Assembly: GCA_037962975.1 (NCBI GenBank)
Contig: CM075676.1
Span: forward strand, 95,178,001 to 95,242,000
Length of the DNA: 64,000 nt
Origin: Clitoria ternatea
Lineage: Eukaryota; Streptophyta; Magnoliopsida; Fabales; Fabaceae
Reading direction: 5' to 3'
The position numbers and the translations under genes were made by a program. Below, piece after piece: positions 1-11,634 of this stretch. The number at the start of each line of letters is the position of its first letter. Positions within the stretch are counted from its first letter, which is position 1. Under the pieces are notes generated by a model that saw nothing but the letters and a program-made list of their open reading frames with translations, was not told where the DNA came from and searched no databases.

Positions 1-771
1 TCATATGCCATGAAGGCATTTATGTTATTATTATCCAGAATTTATGGAACAGTGTAAACTCCTGGTTGGCCCAGTGCAAACTAAAGCTTTAAGGGCCCAC
101 ACGCATAGAATGAATGAGATGATAGCATTAAAAACATTGCATGACATTCATATGATTGTGACATTCTATGTGGGTGGTTGTGAATGAAAATATAATTGTT
201 ATGTTATGAAAACCCTTATGCTTATGTCTTATCTGTAAAGTATTATATTCTGTTTCTCACTCCTTCTTGTTTGAATTTTGTGTCCAAAATATATGTTATA
301 TGATATATAGCTAGCAGTTCAAGATGAAAGGATGAAATTACAAGAGGGTAAATTGGTCTCATCCTCAATTAGATAGGAGAAGAGATGTGACAAGAATAGG
401 ATTCAAAATCACATGGTTTGAAGATAAGGAAATAATTGGTTACAGTCGAAGTAGAGGTATTAAATTTTTAGTTTTAGTTTACCTTAATACAATATTAAGT
501 TGGATGATTGTAAATCAATGTAAAGGTTAAACTTTAATAAACCTCATTCTTTGGATATGATACTGAAATCTTTGATCACTTATGATTTTTTGAAAGTTTA
601 TTTTATTATTATGAATAATTTGAAACTTTTTACTTTCAAAATTCAAAGAAAATCAGATGTATATATGTCCTTGTATACACGAGATAAGAAGTGATAAATA
701 TGTATATCTTTCTTAAAAAAAGAGAGCAAGAAGAATAGATATATGTCTCGTGTATATAAGGGGGTGTTACA
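1..771 (+). repeat. Element A 5' LTR, 3' portion (gypsy)
   Basis: The window opens inside a long LTR. Bases 217-771 match 9634-10185 with only about six differences, and bases 25-110 match 8460-8530 of the element B LTR. The end reads GGGGTGTTACA, the inverted complement of the LTR start TGTAACACCC, and a primer-binding site follows three bases later. This is therefore the 3' part of a 5' LTR whose beginning lies outside the window. The near identity with 9634-10185 marks a recent insertion. Confidence 0.85.
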
Positions 772-774
772 AAG

Positions 775-786
775 TGGTATCAGAGC
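775..786 (+). other. Primer-binding site of element A
   Basis: TGGTATCAGAGC lies three bases after the LTR end. It is the usual plant PBS complementary to the 3' end of initiator methionine tRNA, where minus-strand DNA synthesis is primed. Confidence 0.9.
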
Positions 787-2532
787 AGTTCAATCCAAAT
801 CGGCTTGGGGTATGGTCTTACTAGCGTGTTAGTGTACTCTGATGGTTAAGTTTGTCAAGAGATTTTATGGTTGAGAAAAGAGGAAATTTTATTGGAGTAA
901 ATGGTAAGAAGTAAGTGAAGAAAAATCAGGAGTATAGAAAGAAGGAATTAATTTTAAGTTCATAAGAAGTATAAGTTAGAACTTTATAGCCTGTTACTTG
1001 AAAAATGTTATTGCAGGGATTATCAGAAACTGGCCATTCTGAAGTCTTTCTTGACATTGTTTAAGTATGGGCGTTAATGTATGGTGAAGTGATAAGGTAA
1101 ATTAACTAATGCAGTTATTTCCTTTTATTCCAAATGTATTGTATGGTGTTTGATTCTCTGATTAATATGTGATAGTGAAATATTCTAACATTTGCCTGTT
1201 TTACAATATGGTATGAGACAACAAGGGAGATAAGACAATAGAAAATTCTTAGAAATATTTTGGTATGAATTCTAGACTGGAGCTGTCATGGGTTTGACTA
1301 CTTAGTTATAAACTATCGGGACTGATCACCCCGAATGATTTGCACTAAGTAGTGAAAGCATGTCAAAAGAAGGATGTTAAGATCAATGAATTTAACCTTG
1401 GGTTAATGTGGTATATGGAGAAATGGAGATAAACTCAATAAATTCTATTAGGATATTCCTTACCATGTCCTTAAAGTTGTAGAGATACTTGTGTAAATTA
1501 GAATTCCAATGGGTATAACTGTTGTAATCTCAAACTAGTATAACAAATTGTTTAAGATAGAATCATAGTTTTTCCTTTGGTGATATATTTTGAAAAGAAA
1601 AATGTGTGGATGTATGCTTCATGAAAGAAATATGATAATTTGTTCACTAACTTGTTTGATATAACAAATAATCATATTAGGAATTGTATCTCTAGCTATT
1701 TGTATTGATTCTTCTTTTGTATGACATATAAAATATGTTAATTATTGTTTGATTTGATGAAGTTTTCATTTATGATGTCTACGATTGAATAATATATATG
1801 ATGGTTATGTGTATAATATATGAATTAATGAAACTTTTATGGTTGTGACATCGAATGTAATTAACCATATATTTTTAAATTTTTTAAGTGATTTATTGTG
1901 ATAAATATGTTAATGAATGACCTAAAATAAGCATGATAGATCTTTGGAAGACATCGATATTGGTTTAATATTTAGAAATTATGACATAAAATATTTTTGT
2001 GATTCATAACAATATGATACATGTTTATCAAGTTATTTTCTTTTAGTCATCGATTTTGTTCGATGAATATACATACCTGATATAAATCATTGTTATGTAA
2101 TGACCATTGTAGATTTAGAATAAAGAAATGTGTTAATAAACCATGAGGAAATAGATATGAACCTTTACTTATTGATTTTCCTATAAAGAGAATTACATAA
2201 ATCTTAGTTACCCATAAAAAAAAATTCAAGTAAGTATTTCTAAGTCAACGTAGTGATTTATGATCATTTAAGATTGGAGAATTTATCAAATCTATGTAAT
2301 GGTTGTAGTCAATTATGATGGAATGTGCAATCACTTAGTTAATGAATATTTAATTCATTATAGAAGACAATAAGAAATGATTATATACCCTAGATTGTCA
2401 TGAAGCAAAGAACACAAGGATTTAATTAGATAAACAAGTACAACATGGACTAAGACATATTTATCCTTTCTCACTAGGATAATTTGTTATACACGATTAC
2501 ATTAAGGAAAACAAAGTAGAACATCTAGTACA

Positions 2533-2682
2533 TCATAGATAGAGGTCTAAGAGTCTTGACAATACAAAAATTATCCAAACTAGAGAAATCACCATAATGA
2601 TTATAAGAAGTGAGGCACTTGTTACCACAAACTGTAGTCCATCCCGACTTCGTTCTTCCTTACTTCTAGGAAGGTTGGCCAT
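2533..2682 (-). CDS. Candidate 49-aa single-pass membrane microprotein, antisense in element A
   Basis: A short minus-strand ORF, ATG at 2680-2682 and TGA at 2533-2535. The first 15 residues are polar and basic (MANLPRSKEERSRDG). Residues of about 17-41 are almost wholly hydrophobic (contains LLIIIMVISLVWIIFVL), enough for one membrane helix, followed by a short tail with one Arg. About 100 bp upstream lies a good TATA box, with a CT-rich leader-like stretch between and AACGG motifs beyond. I recognise no family. It could be a captured host first exon, an antisense gene of the retroelement or chance; the hydrophobic pattern together with the promoter layout favours a real transcription unit. 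Confidence 0.35.
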   Translation of the reverse strand: MANLPRSKEERSRDGLQFVVTSASLLIIIMVISLVWIIFVLSRLLDLYL

Positions 2683-2784
2683 CGAATAGTATGATAGTAC
2701 TTGAGAAAAAGATTGAAGAAATTGGATAGAAGAGAGAAACTAAGAAACCTTGAAGTTGTGATAGGAAGTGAGAATGGAATGAGA

Positions 2785-2859
2785 ATTTATAAGCAAGCAA
2801 GGGAGGGAGAGTTGCAACGGTCATAAACGGCTAGTCCAACGGCTAGTTGCTAACGGCTA
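2785..2859 (-). promoter_or_regulatory. Promoter-like block: TATA box plus four AACGG (MSA-like) motifs
   Basis: On the minus strand a TATAAAT box lies at 2785-2791. Just upstream of it are four AACGG cores (2816-2820, 2826-2830, 2838-2842, 2852-2856). The third, TCCAACGGCTA at 2835-2845, fits the plant mitosis-specific activator consensus YCYAACGGYYA exactly; the others fit partly. MSA elements bind three-repeat MYB proteins and drive G2/M genes in either orientation. That this block works as a promoter is an inference. Confidence 0.4.
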
Positions 2860-3193
2860 GTTGTCCAGTAATTAATTCTTAGCAGTCCATTTTACTATGT
2901 TACGAGTAGGAATTTTAATTAATAGATGTTATGGATTATGTTAAGTAAGATTTTAATAGATTGAGAAACATAATTATTGAGGTGTTTAGAGTTAACCATC
3001 AATTTATGATGAGCATGGTTGACAAAATTAAGACGAGTCATATTTTTGAGTTAAGGACAAAAATACTGATAAGATTAAAAAAGAAGATAAATGGCAATGT
3101 TAAGGAAAATGTACACAATTGTCAAGGAAACTAGAAATATATTTTAGAACAGTCAGTTAGTTTAGCTATGGTAAGATTTATTAACAATATTAA

Positions 3194-3229
3194 ATTTCGA
3201 GGACGAAATTTTTTTTAGGGGAGTAGAGT
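3194..3229 (+). other. Polypurine tract region of element A
   Basis: The end of the interior reads TTTCGAGGACGAAATT, then a T run, then AGGGGAGTAGAG just before the LTR. This is the usual 3' end of Tekay/Del-type gypsy elements, where plus-strand DNA synthesis starts. It fixes orientation and lineage although no pol is left. Confidence 0.8.
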
Positions 3230-4131
3230 TATAACATCCCATTTTCATCACAAATAGGAAATAGATATTAATATATCTTTCTTGAGAAATACTTACTATA
3301 AGTTAGTTTATTATTATCATTTTTTTTATTTTGGTATTTATATTTAATTATTTGTTTTTTAATAATAATAATAAAAAAATGAAAATATTTCTGAATGAGA
3401 ATTTTAAAATGACTTAATTAGTATTCACTAATTAAGAAAATTATATTAAGAATTTTTAATATCTTTATTATTCGTCATTTTTATTTTATGTTCTTATATT
3501 TATGTTTTTACATATTTAAGATTTAACTCTTATTAGAATTTTAAAATAAAATTTTGAAGGAATTAGACTATGGTTCTTTTGAACTTTTTGATCTACATAA
3601 TATTTATGATTTTTTGGAATTTTTTGAAAATTTTGAATTATTTTAATAAAATAATATATTTTAAATAATTTTAAATTCATATAAAGTTGCTTAAAATTAA
3701 AAATATTTACAAGAATGTAAAGTTAAATTATAAGAAAATTTTCTAAAATCTATTTCAAGTAGACTTATCTAAAAATTATCGGTTTGAGTAAAATCTTGAT
3801 TTTTACCAATCGTAAAAAAATTAAAAACGTACTAATAAATTTTTATTAACAGAAAATTTTAGATTTTTAAAATTTAAACTTTATATTACTTATCATAAAA
3901 TTAGTGAGAACTGATATAATATCGCTAAATTTCAAAAAGGATTAATTTTGAATATTTAAAACATACCGAGTGAAAAATTACTATTTGGCTTAATAATTCT
4001 GCCGACATTTACTATACAAAATAATGTGCATGTATGAAATTTTCAAAAGTTGCATAGTAACCAGGTTTTAAATTTCAAAAAATGCATAGTACTTTTATAT
4101 TAAAATAATAGAATGCATAGTAAATTTTTTT

Positions 4132-4143
4132 CCTATAAATACC
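4132..4143 (+). promoter_or_regulatory. TATA box of element A LTR
   Basis: CCTATAAATACC, conserved at 6570-6581 in the element B LTR, lies before a stretch that resembles a transcribed leader. It is the probable LTR core promoter. Confidence 0.6.
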
Positions 4144-4367
4144 GAAGGAATTCTTCTTTAGAATTTACAATTTCAGATTAAGTTTTCTTAATATAGTAGT
4201 GTTAGTGAGATAGTGGTGGAAGTAAGAGAGAGAAATAAATTTTTTAGAAGAATGTTCTGCTAAAATTCTAAGGTACGAATACATCTCTTTTATATTTTTT
4301 AGGATTATTTTTATATCGTTTTTAGAAAGCTATTATTATACTGGAAATAATATTATTTTAAGTTACT

Positions 4368-4622
4368 ATTCTGCATAGTAAAACACTATTTCAATAGTAA
4401 ATTACTATTTCAATAGTAAATTACAATTCAAATAGTAAATTACTATTTACTATTACTATTTACCTTTACTGTTACTATTTACCTTTATTATTCACGTTTT
4501 ACTATTTACCATTACTATTCACGATTTACTATTTACTATTAATATTCACGTTTTACTGTTTACTGTTACAATTTACTGTTACTATTTACTATTACTATTC
4601 ACTATTCAAAATTTACCATTTT
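4368..4622 (+). repeat. ACTATT/AATAGT motif array in element A LTR
   Basis: About 250 bp made almost only of short variants such as AATAGTAAATTACTATT and TTTACTATTCACG. AATAGT and ACTATT are reverse complements, so the array can fold into many small hairpins. A diverged but equivalent array lies at 6797-7085 in element B, so it is a conserved LTR component. Confidence 0.8.
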
Positions 4623-4894
4623 TATTTTAAGTAGTAATCTTAATTTTCATCTTGTAATTATATTAAAATGAAATTGGTATGTTTTAGAACTCAGAGACGA
4701 GGCGCGCACGGATTTTCAATAACGAATCGGTATACAAGAGGTAAGGGGGGTGAGATAAGAATATAATATGAAAGACATAAGAATAAAGGGAGGAGTCCCC
4801 TACTCCTTTTAAATTTAATAAAGTAATAACTTCTCAACTTAAAATTTATAATAAATTTAATATATTGTGTAACTTATTCTGAAATATCTATACA

Positions 4895-5075
4895 TGGATC
4901 TGAATTATTATAACTTATACGGACTGGACTAGACCTATGCAAGGACTTGGATTTTTATATCCTATATGGATCGAACTAAACCTATGCAAGGACTTAGACT
5001 ATTATGACCTGTCTAGACTGAACTATACCTATGCGAAGACTGGATTATATATATGGACTTATATAGACCTGTGCG
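4895..5075 (+). repeat. Tandem 'CCTATGCAAGGACTT' repeats in element A LTR
   Basis: Four imperfect units of 50-65 bp contain ACCTATGCAAGGACTTGGA followed by a 'tatggactg' segment. Matching units are at 7363-7510 in the element B LTR. Confidence 0.7.
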
Positions 5076-6569
5076 AGGAATGAACTATAAGGACTCAAAA
5101 ATCAAATCTACTAATAACCATTAAAATTTGAATTATATTTATGAGCGATATTTAGTTGATTTGACTTGATTATAATTAATTATATTTGATTTTGATTAAT
5201 GATATTGTGATTTATAATATTAGACTGTGATTAATAATATGCAATTATGATTGATGATATTTGATTGTGATTGATGAGATTACTATACTTGATTGTGGTT
5301 GATGAATGATTGATGACCTTGTCATATGAAGTTTGAGCATATAGCAAGCATGACGGAAAGTTAAAACTCAGTAAGAATTTTCTTACCTTACTCTTTAAAT
5401 TTTTATTCCAAGAGAAAGTATTTTATAATTATTTTAGTCTTTTATTTCTTCTTAGAAATAATTTTCACTAACTTTATTTTTAATCTCTATAATAAAATCT
5501 AGTATTAGAAAGAAGCTATTTTATGAGAATCAGAGGTTGAGATAATTAATTCTTGAATTAAAGAAAATTTTTATAGTTTTAAGTATTCTTAGTTAATGAT
5601 TTTAAATTATTTTCCTTAGAAATTAGAAGTTTAAAGTAAATTATTTTGGTTTTCTCCAATGAAATAACTAAAGAATATTTTGTCGAGATTTCTAAAACTC
5701 AATCTAGTTAAGATTTAAATTGAGAAAGATTATGTAAATATATGAAGATTTTTAAGAGAAAGTTTTGAGATATTTAAGGCTTGGAAACTCAATTTTGGTA
5801 AGATCTGAATTTGAAGACTGTACTAAATTATTTCAGTATAACAGAAGTTCAAAGAAGAACTTATGGGAATGTACAGTTTATTATGATGATTTTGTGAACT
5901 TTTATGGTATTTAATAATTGAGTTTCTAAAAGTCTTAACCAACTAAATATGCGAGTAGTTTGTAACACCCCTATTTTTATTTTTATATTGAAAGTTTCAA
6001 GGAATTAAATTATGGTTCTTTAGAACTTTTTAATCTACGTATTATTTATGATTTTTTGGAAATTTTTGGAATTTTGGAATTTTTTTTAATAAAATAATAT
6101 TTTTTAAATAATTTTAAATTCATATAAGTGACTTAAATTAAAAATATTTATAAGAAAGTGAATTTAAATTATAAGAAAATTTTTTAAAATCCGTTTCAAG
6201 TAGACTTATCTAAAAATTATCGGTTTGAGAAAAATCTTGATTTTTTCTAATCGTTAAAAAATTAGAAACGTATCAATAAATTTTTATTAACAGAAAATTT
6301 TAGATTTTTAAAATTTCAGCTTTATATTACTTATTATAAAATTAGTGAGGACTGATATAATGTCGCTAAATTTCAAAAAGGACTCATTTTGAATATTTAA
6401 AATATACCAAGTGAAAGGTTACTATTTAGCTTAATAATTCTGCCGACAGGTACTATGCAAAACACTGTGCATATATGAAATTTTCAAAAGATGCAGTAAC
6501 CAGGAATAAAAAATTCAAAAATGCACAGTACTTTTATATTAAAATAATGGAATGCATAGTAAATTTTTT

Positions 6570-6581
6570 CCTATAAATACC
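6570..6581 (+). promoter_or_regulatory. TATA box of element B LTR
   Basis: CTATAAATACC is in the same setting as the element A copy at 4132-4143, about 610 bp into the LTR. Confidence 0.6.
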
Positions 6582-6796
6582 GAATGATTTCTTCTTTAGA
6601 ATTCACAATTTCAGATTAAGTTTTCTTAATATAGTAGTGCTAGTAAGATAGTGGTGGAAGTGAGAGAGAAGTAAATTTTTTTGGGAGAAGGTTCTGCTAA
6701 CATCCTAAGGTAAGAATACTTCTCTTTTATATTTTTTGGGTTATTTTCATATCATTTTTAGAAATCTGTTATTATACTAGAAATAATATTATTTTA

Positions 6797-7085
6797 AGTT
6801 ACTATTCTGCATAGTAAAACACTATTTCAATAGTAAATTATTATTTCAATAGTAAATTACTATTCAAATAGTAAATTACTATTTATTATTACTATTTCCC
6901 TTTACTATTCACATTTTTACTATTTACCGTTACTATTCATGTTTTTACTATTTACCGTTACTATTCACGTTTTTACTATTTACCGTTACTATTCACGATT
7001 TACTATTTACTGTTACTATTCATGATTTACTATTTATTATTACTATTCATGTTTCACTATTCACTATTTAAAATTTACTATTTCT
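6797..7085 (+). repeat. ACTATT/AATAGT motif array in element B LTR
   Basis: Counterpart of 4368-4622. Here it includes three near-identical tandem units of about 29 bp containing TTTTTACTATTTACCGTTAC. The expansion differs from element A, so the array turns over faster than the rest of the LTR. Confidence 0.75.
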
Positions 7086-7362
7086 GTTTTAAGTAGTAAT
7101 CTTAATCCTCATCTTATGCCTATACTGAAATAAGATTGGTATTAATATTTCTAGAAATCGGAGGCGCAAAGCAAACTCTCTTTTTGGTAACAACTCAAGG
7201 TAAGGGAAAGTGAGATAAGAGTATAATATGAAAAGACATAAGAATAATGGGAGGAGTCCCCTACTCCTTTTAAATTTAATAATATTATTATTTTAAAATA
7301 TTAACTTTTTAACTTAAAATTTTTAATAAATTTTAAATTAAATATCCGGTTTAACTAACTTT

Positions 7363-7510
7363 AACATACCTATGCAAGGACTTGGACCATTATGACCTAT
7401 ATGGACTGGATTATACCTATGCAAGGACTTGGACCATTATGACCCATATGGACTGAACAATACCTATGCAAGGACTGGATTATATGGACTTACATATACC
7501 TATGCTAGGA
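7363..7510 (+). repeat. Tandem 'CCTATGCAAGGACTT' repeats in element B LTR
   Basis: About two and a half units of about 60 bp with the core ACCTATGCAAGGACTTGGA, matching 4895-5075. Confidence 0.7.
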
Positions 7511-9060
7511 ATGGACAAAAGGAACTAAAAAAAATCAACTATATTAATAATCATTAAATTTTGCATTATGATATTATTTAATGATATTTAATTGATTTGA
7601 TTATGATTGATTTACGATTGATGATGTTTAACTGTGATTGATAATATTTGATTGATGATATTGTAATGTGGAGTTTGAGCATATAGCGAGCATGACGGAA
7701 AGTTAAAATTCAGTAAGAATTTCTTACCTTACTCTTTAAATTTTTATTATCTTTTATTTCTTCTTAGAAATTATTTTTATATTTAGAATAAAAAAAATTA
7801 GTATTTATTTTAGAAAGTAGACATTTTATGAAAATTAATTTATAACAAATTGAGATAATTAAATTTTGAATTAAAGAAAAAATTTTGTAATTTTAAGTAT
7901 TTATAGTTAATGATTTAAAGATTATTCTCTTTTAATAAATAAAATTTTTAAAAGAAATTTATTTTATTTTTCCAACTTAATAACTAAAGATATTTGAAAA
8001 TAATTGAGAATTTGATCTTGTTAAGATTTAATATAAAAAGTTTTGAGATATTTAAGGCTTAGAAACTCAATTTTAGTGAGAATTAAAAACTGTACCAAAT
8101 TTATTTCTGTGGGACAGAAATTCAGAGAATTGAGAAAATGTACAGTTTATAGAAATGATGTTGTAAATCTTTTAAGGTATTTAATAATTGAGTTTCTAAA
8201 AGCTTTAACCAACTAAATACGCGAGTAGTTCATGCATCATGAATCATTAAGTGAAATAAAATGATATTGTCTGGGGACGGATTATAGAAACCGAGGATAC
8301 ATTAGAGGAGGCTTAATTACGAGCCTTGGGATGAGAGGGTGTGAAAGGGTGCTTCAGGGGACCTGGGGTAGCTTCCTAGTGTCGGGTACTTTCACAATAA
8401 AAACTTTCTCAATCTGACTAGTCTCTAAGTGTTTCCATGCCAGTTGAGCTGTTCATATTATTATTATCCGGACTTATGGAACAGTGTAAACTCCTGGTTG
8501 GCCCAGTGCAAATTAAAATTTAAGGGCCTATATATATAGGTAAGTTATGATGAAGATATTGCATAACATTCATGCATTCATAATTGATTGTGTATGTGAT
8601 TGTGATTGATATTATTATGTATTGGTTTGTGAAAACCCTTTGTTGCTTATGTCTTAATCGAGAATATTATATTCTGTTTCTCACTCCTTTCTCCGTGTTT
8701 TTGTTTCACATGTTCTAAATTGATGGTTCAGAGGGAAGGATCGATGAATTTCGGCAATAGATATAGCACGTTCTAGAAAGGGAGCTCGGTATGAATACCG
8801 TGGTTCAATGAATAAATAATGTTATTAAGTAACTGCTTCTGGGCCATGGAGTTTCCTCTCTTTCTTATAATGTTTAATATTTATTTTCGTTGGATGAATG
8901 TAAAATTACCTTATAAAGTTTTAATAATAATTATGAGGTATTTCAGAAATAATGTATATAATTTATTCCGATAGTTTCTTTTTAACAATCATATCTTTAG
9001 TAAAAAAAAATTATGAATTTTTCTAGAATTTATTAAGGTGTAATAGAGGGTGTTACAAAG

Positions 9061-9072
9061 TGGTATTAGAGC
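9061..9072 (+). other. Primer-binding site of element B, one mismatch
   Basis: TGGTATTAGAGC lies three bases after the LTR end. It is the initiator methionine tRNA PBS with one C to T change. Confidence 0.8.
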
Positions 9073-9212
9073 AGTTAATCCAATAGGCCTGGGGAAAATG
9101 TCTATCTTGCTTTGTCTGTAAACTCTGTATAGGTGATAGAGAATAGAATATATGACTTGGTAGTAACTGTGATTGATGTGACAAATCTCAGTTACTGTGA
9201 ACCAGGAAACTA

Positions 9213-9731
9213 ATGGCTGGAAACGATCTTGCTGTAGTTGTAGAACGCTTAATCAATGCAATGGGAGCATGTGAAGGTCAAGGTAACGATGCCTTGAGAA
9301 GGCTGGACCTATTCGAAAAGCGCAATCCACCTCGTTTCAAGGGAGGATATAACCCTGATGGAGCACAAATCTGGATTCGAGAGATAGAGAAGATCTTTCG
9401 AGCATTACAATGTAATGAAGCTGATAAGGTAGTCTTCGCTACTTATGCCTTATCTGAGGATACCGAACATTGGTGGGATAGCATGCGTAGACAATTCGAA
9501 GTCAACGACGTGGAGATCACTTGGGATTATTTCAAGGATATGTTTCTGGAGAAATACTTTCCAGCTGATGTTAAAGAGAAAAGACAATTCGAATTCCTGT
9601 ACGTTGACCCAAGGAAATATGATCGTTGGAGAGTATGCTTATGTCTTATCTGTAAAGTATTATATTCTGTTTCTCACTCCTTCTTGTTTGAATTTTGTGT
9701 CCAAAATATATGTTATATGATATATAGCTAG
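9213..9731 (+). pseudogene. Ty3/gypsy gag, truncated and fused to LTR sequence
   Basis: A 172-codon ORF starts 140 bp after the PBS. Residues 1-140 are a plant gypsy gag N-terminal domain (Retrotrans_gag type): FEKRNPPRFKGGYNPDGAQ, then WIREIEKIFRALQC, the core EHWWDSM and FLEKYFPADVKEKRQ. Gag would form the capsid-like particle. At about 9634 the reading runs into LTR-derived sequence, giving about 32 unrelated residues (CLICKVLYSVSHSFLFEF) before the stop. The second half of gag, the zinc knuckle and all of pol are missing. The start follows the LTR and PBS at the usual distance, and codon use looks well kept. It cannot support transposition alone. Confidence 0.8.
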
Positions 9732-10185
9732 CAGTTCAAGATGAAAGGATGAAATTACAAGAGGGTAAATTGGTCTCATCCTCAATCAGATAGGAGAAGA
9801 GATGTAACAAGAATAGGATTCAAAATCACATGGTTTGAAGATAAGGAAATAATTGGTTACAGTCGAAGTAGAGGTATTAAATTTTTAGTTTTAGTTTACC
9901 TTAATACAATATTAAGTTGGATGATTGTAAATCAATGTAAAGGTTAAACTTTAATAAACCTTATTCTTTGGATATGATACTGAAATCTTTGATCACTTAT
10001 GATTTTCTGAAAGTTTATTTTATTATTATGAATAATTTGAAACTTTTTACTTTCAAAATTCAAAGAAAATCAGATGTATATATGTCCTTGTATACACGAG
10101 ATAAGAAGTGATAAATATGTATATCTTTCTTAAAAAAAAGAGCAAGAAGAATAGATATGTCTCGTGTATATAAGGGGGTGTTACA
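9634..10185 (+). repeat. Element A 3' LTR, terminal 0.55 kb
   Basis: Matches 217-771 at about 99% and ends with GGGGGTGTTACA. With 3230-5960 it makes up the split 3' LTR of element A. The section matching bases 1-216 of the 5' LTR, and the rest of element B, were lost at the junction at 9634. No PBS follows, which confirms this is the outer end of the element. Confidence 0.8.
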
Positions 10186-11201
10186 ATGCTTATAGAAAGA
10201 CTCACAAAAGACAATAGAAGCTTTGTCCAACTGTCACTTTGCCATTGGATAAAGGCTCTTTGTCTCAATTTTTTTCTCCAAGAAGCCTATATAAAAAAGT
10301 TCCTTTCAAGAGCGCAAAACTAATTTACTTTATCTTACATCTCTTTTACGCTTTATATTATGCTAATTTTTTTATTCTTTCTTGTAAAAATACTTAAAGT
10401 TTTCATTGTAAAGACTTGGGAAATATCTCTTCTATTGTGAAGTTGGTTGAGCTTGAAGAAGCTTATTTAAGAAAGAATACTTGAGTAATTAGCATGGGAA
10501 GGCTAAGTTGTGAAAGAATACTTAGAATCGTTGTAAGTAAGTGTGAACTGTACATAGCTTTTTGACTAGTAATAGAAATTTTGTTGCACTCGAACAAGGG
10601 CTGAACATAGCCTTGGTGAATATAAAACTTACTTATGTGTCATTCTCTTAACAATTTTTAAAAAATTGTTTTATTGTCCTCTTATTTTTTAACTTAGTCT
10701 TTATAAAAAATTAGACAAGTGTTTGAATATCTATTTTTGAAAAGAATATGCCAACACATTATTCAACCTCTCTTCTAGAAGGTCTATGTGTCACCTTTAG
10801 TTGGTATCAAAGCTTAGCCTTTTAATTAAGCACCTGACTGTGTAAAAGAAAAGATCCATGACAAATTTAAATAATTAACTCCTCTATCCCTTTTTGCCAT
10901 GATTCTTTGCTTACCAATTCCCTCAAGTGTTCAAGAGGTTTGATGAGTGTGTCATCATGCACAAGGTGTTCTTATGGTGTCCTTATTCCATGGAGGTATA
11001 GTCTCATTTTGGTGCAAAAGCTTGAATGAGTTTTCTTAAGATAAATCATACATAGTGGGTGAGAAGTCTATATTCAGGGCCGTATGAACTTATTTTCGAG
11101 GCTTGCTTGTGGAGGATCTAGCATTGGAGGTGTTCCATGATTTTGGACAATGCATCTATTAGGATTAAGGAGGTTGTTAGAGGGATCAATGCACTTTAGA
11201 G
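10186..11201 (+). mobile_element. Old retroelement-derived sequence, possibly copia LTR remnant
   Basis: Flank of element A. TGGTATCAAAGC at 10802-10813 resembles a plant copia PBS, and the 600 bp before it has LTR-like composition, but I cannot set its ends. The last part (about 11090-11201) reads in frame with the RNase H fragment after the copia element at 16205, so it belongs to the sequence that element entered. No intact gene is visible. Confidence 0.35.
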
Positions 11202-11620
11202 TGTTAGTCAAAATTGGCAAAATCGTTAGGCCAACAACCATGCAAAATAAACATGTGGGCAACTCAAATGGTTGGTGGCCAACCATTTTTTTGTGTGTTT
11301 ACATTGCCAAATTTCCTATAAATAGATGCATTCGTAGAAGAAGGAAATCATCCCAAGCTAAGAGTTCTTAGCATTCAAGAGAGAAAAACTTAGAGAGATA
11401 AGTTTTTAGTGAGTGAAATCTTGGGTGTAATTGGGTTGTGGGTTGTGAGTATTGTAAACACTTTGTGTATCTTTCCTTTCTATTAGTAAAATATCTGCAG
11501 CAGTACGGAGATGTAGGCATAATTGGTCGAACTCCATTATCAAATTTTGTGTCTTATTATTCTGTATTTTTGCTTGTTCTCAAATCTGATCAAGGCACGA
11601 TGTTGTGAAATTTTCTAACA
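11202..11620 (+). repeat. Copia 5' LTR
   Basis: 419 bp with termini TGTTAG and CTAACA. TATAAATA at 11317-11324 is the probable LTR promoter. It is directly repeated at 15795-16204. Confidence 0.95.
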
Positions 11621-11622
11621 AC

Positions 11623-11634
11623 TGGTATCAGAGC
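11623..11634 (+). other. Copia primer-binding site
   Basis: TGGTATCAGAGC, two bases after the LTR; complementary to the initiator methionine tRNA 3' end. Confidence 0.9.

Larger units (their letters stand above)
787..3229 (+). mobile_element. Non-coding interior of element A (LARD-like)
   Basis: This 2.4 kb lies between PBS and polypurine tract, where gag-pol should be. I find no gag, protease, RT, RNase H or integrase motif on either strand, and the plus strand has no long ORF. The element is thus a non-autonomous derivative that needs enzymes in trans. The one coding-like signal is antisense (2533-2859). Confidence 0.7.
3230..5960 (+). repeat. Element A 3' LTR, first 2.7 kb
   Basis: The LTR starts with TATAACATCCC, a mutated TGTAACACCC. 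It aligns along its length with the element B LTR (5961-8230): the same TATA region, motif array, 'CCTATGCAAGGACTT' repeats and the end GCGAGTAGTT at 5951-5960. There it is cut by the start of the element B LTR. Its last part reappears at 9634-10185. A TATAAAT box at 4134-4140 marks the probable U3/R border, giving about 0.9 kb of U3 and a very long R/U5. Confidence 0.8.
5961..9057 (+). repeat. Element B 5' LTR (complete, 3.1 kb)
   Basis: A complete LTR with inverted termini TGTAACACCC at 5961-5970 and GGGTGTTACA at 9048-9057, followed by a PBS. It is a diverged sister of the element A LTR and shares TATA box, ACTATT array and CCTATGCAAGG repeats. It starts exactly where A's 3' LTR breaks off at GCGAGTAGTT, so B inserted into A's LTR. 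Confidence 0.85.
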
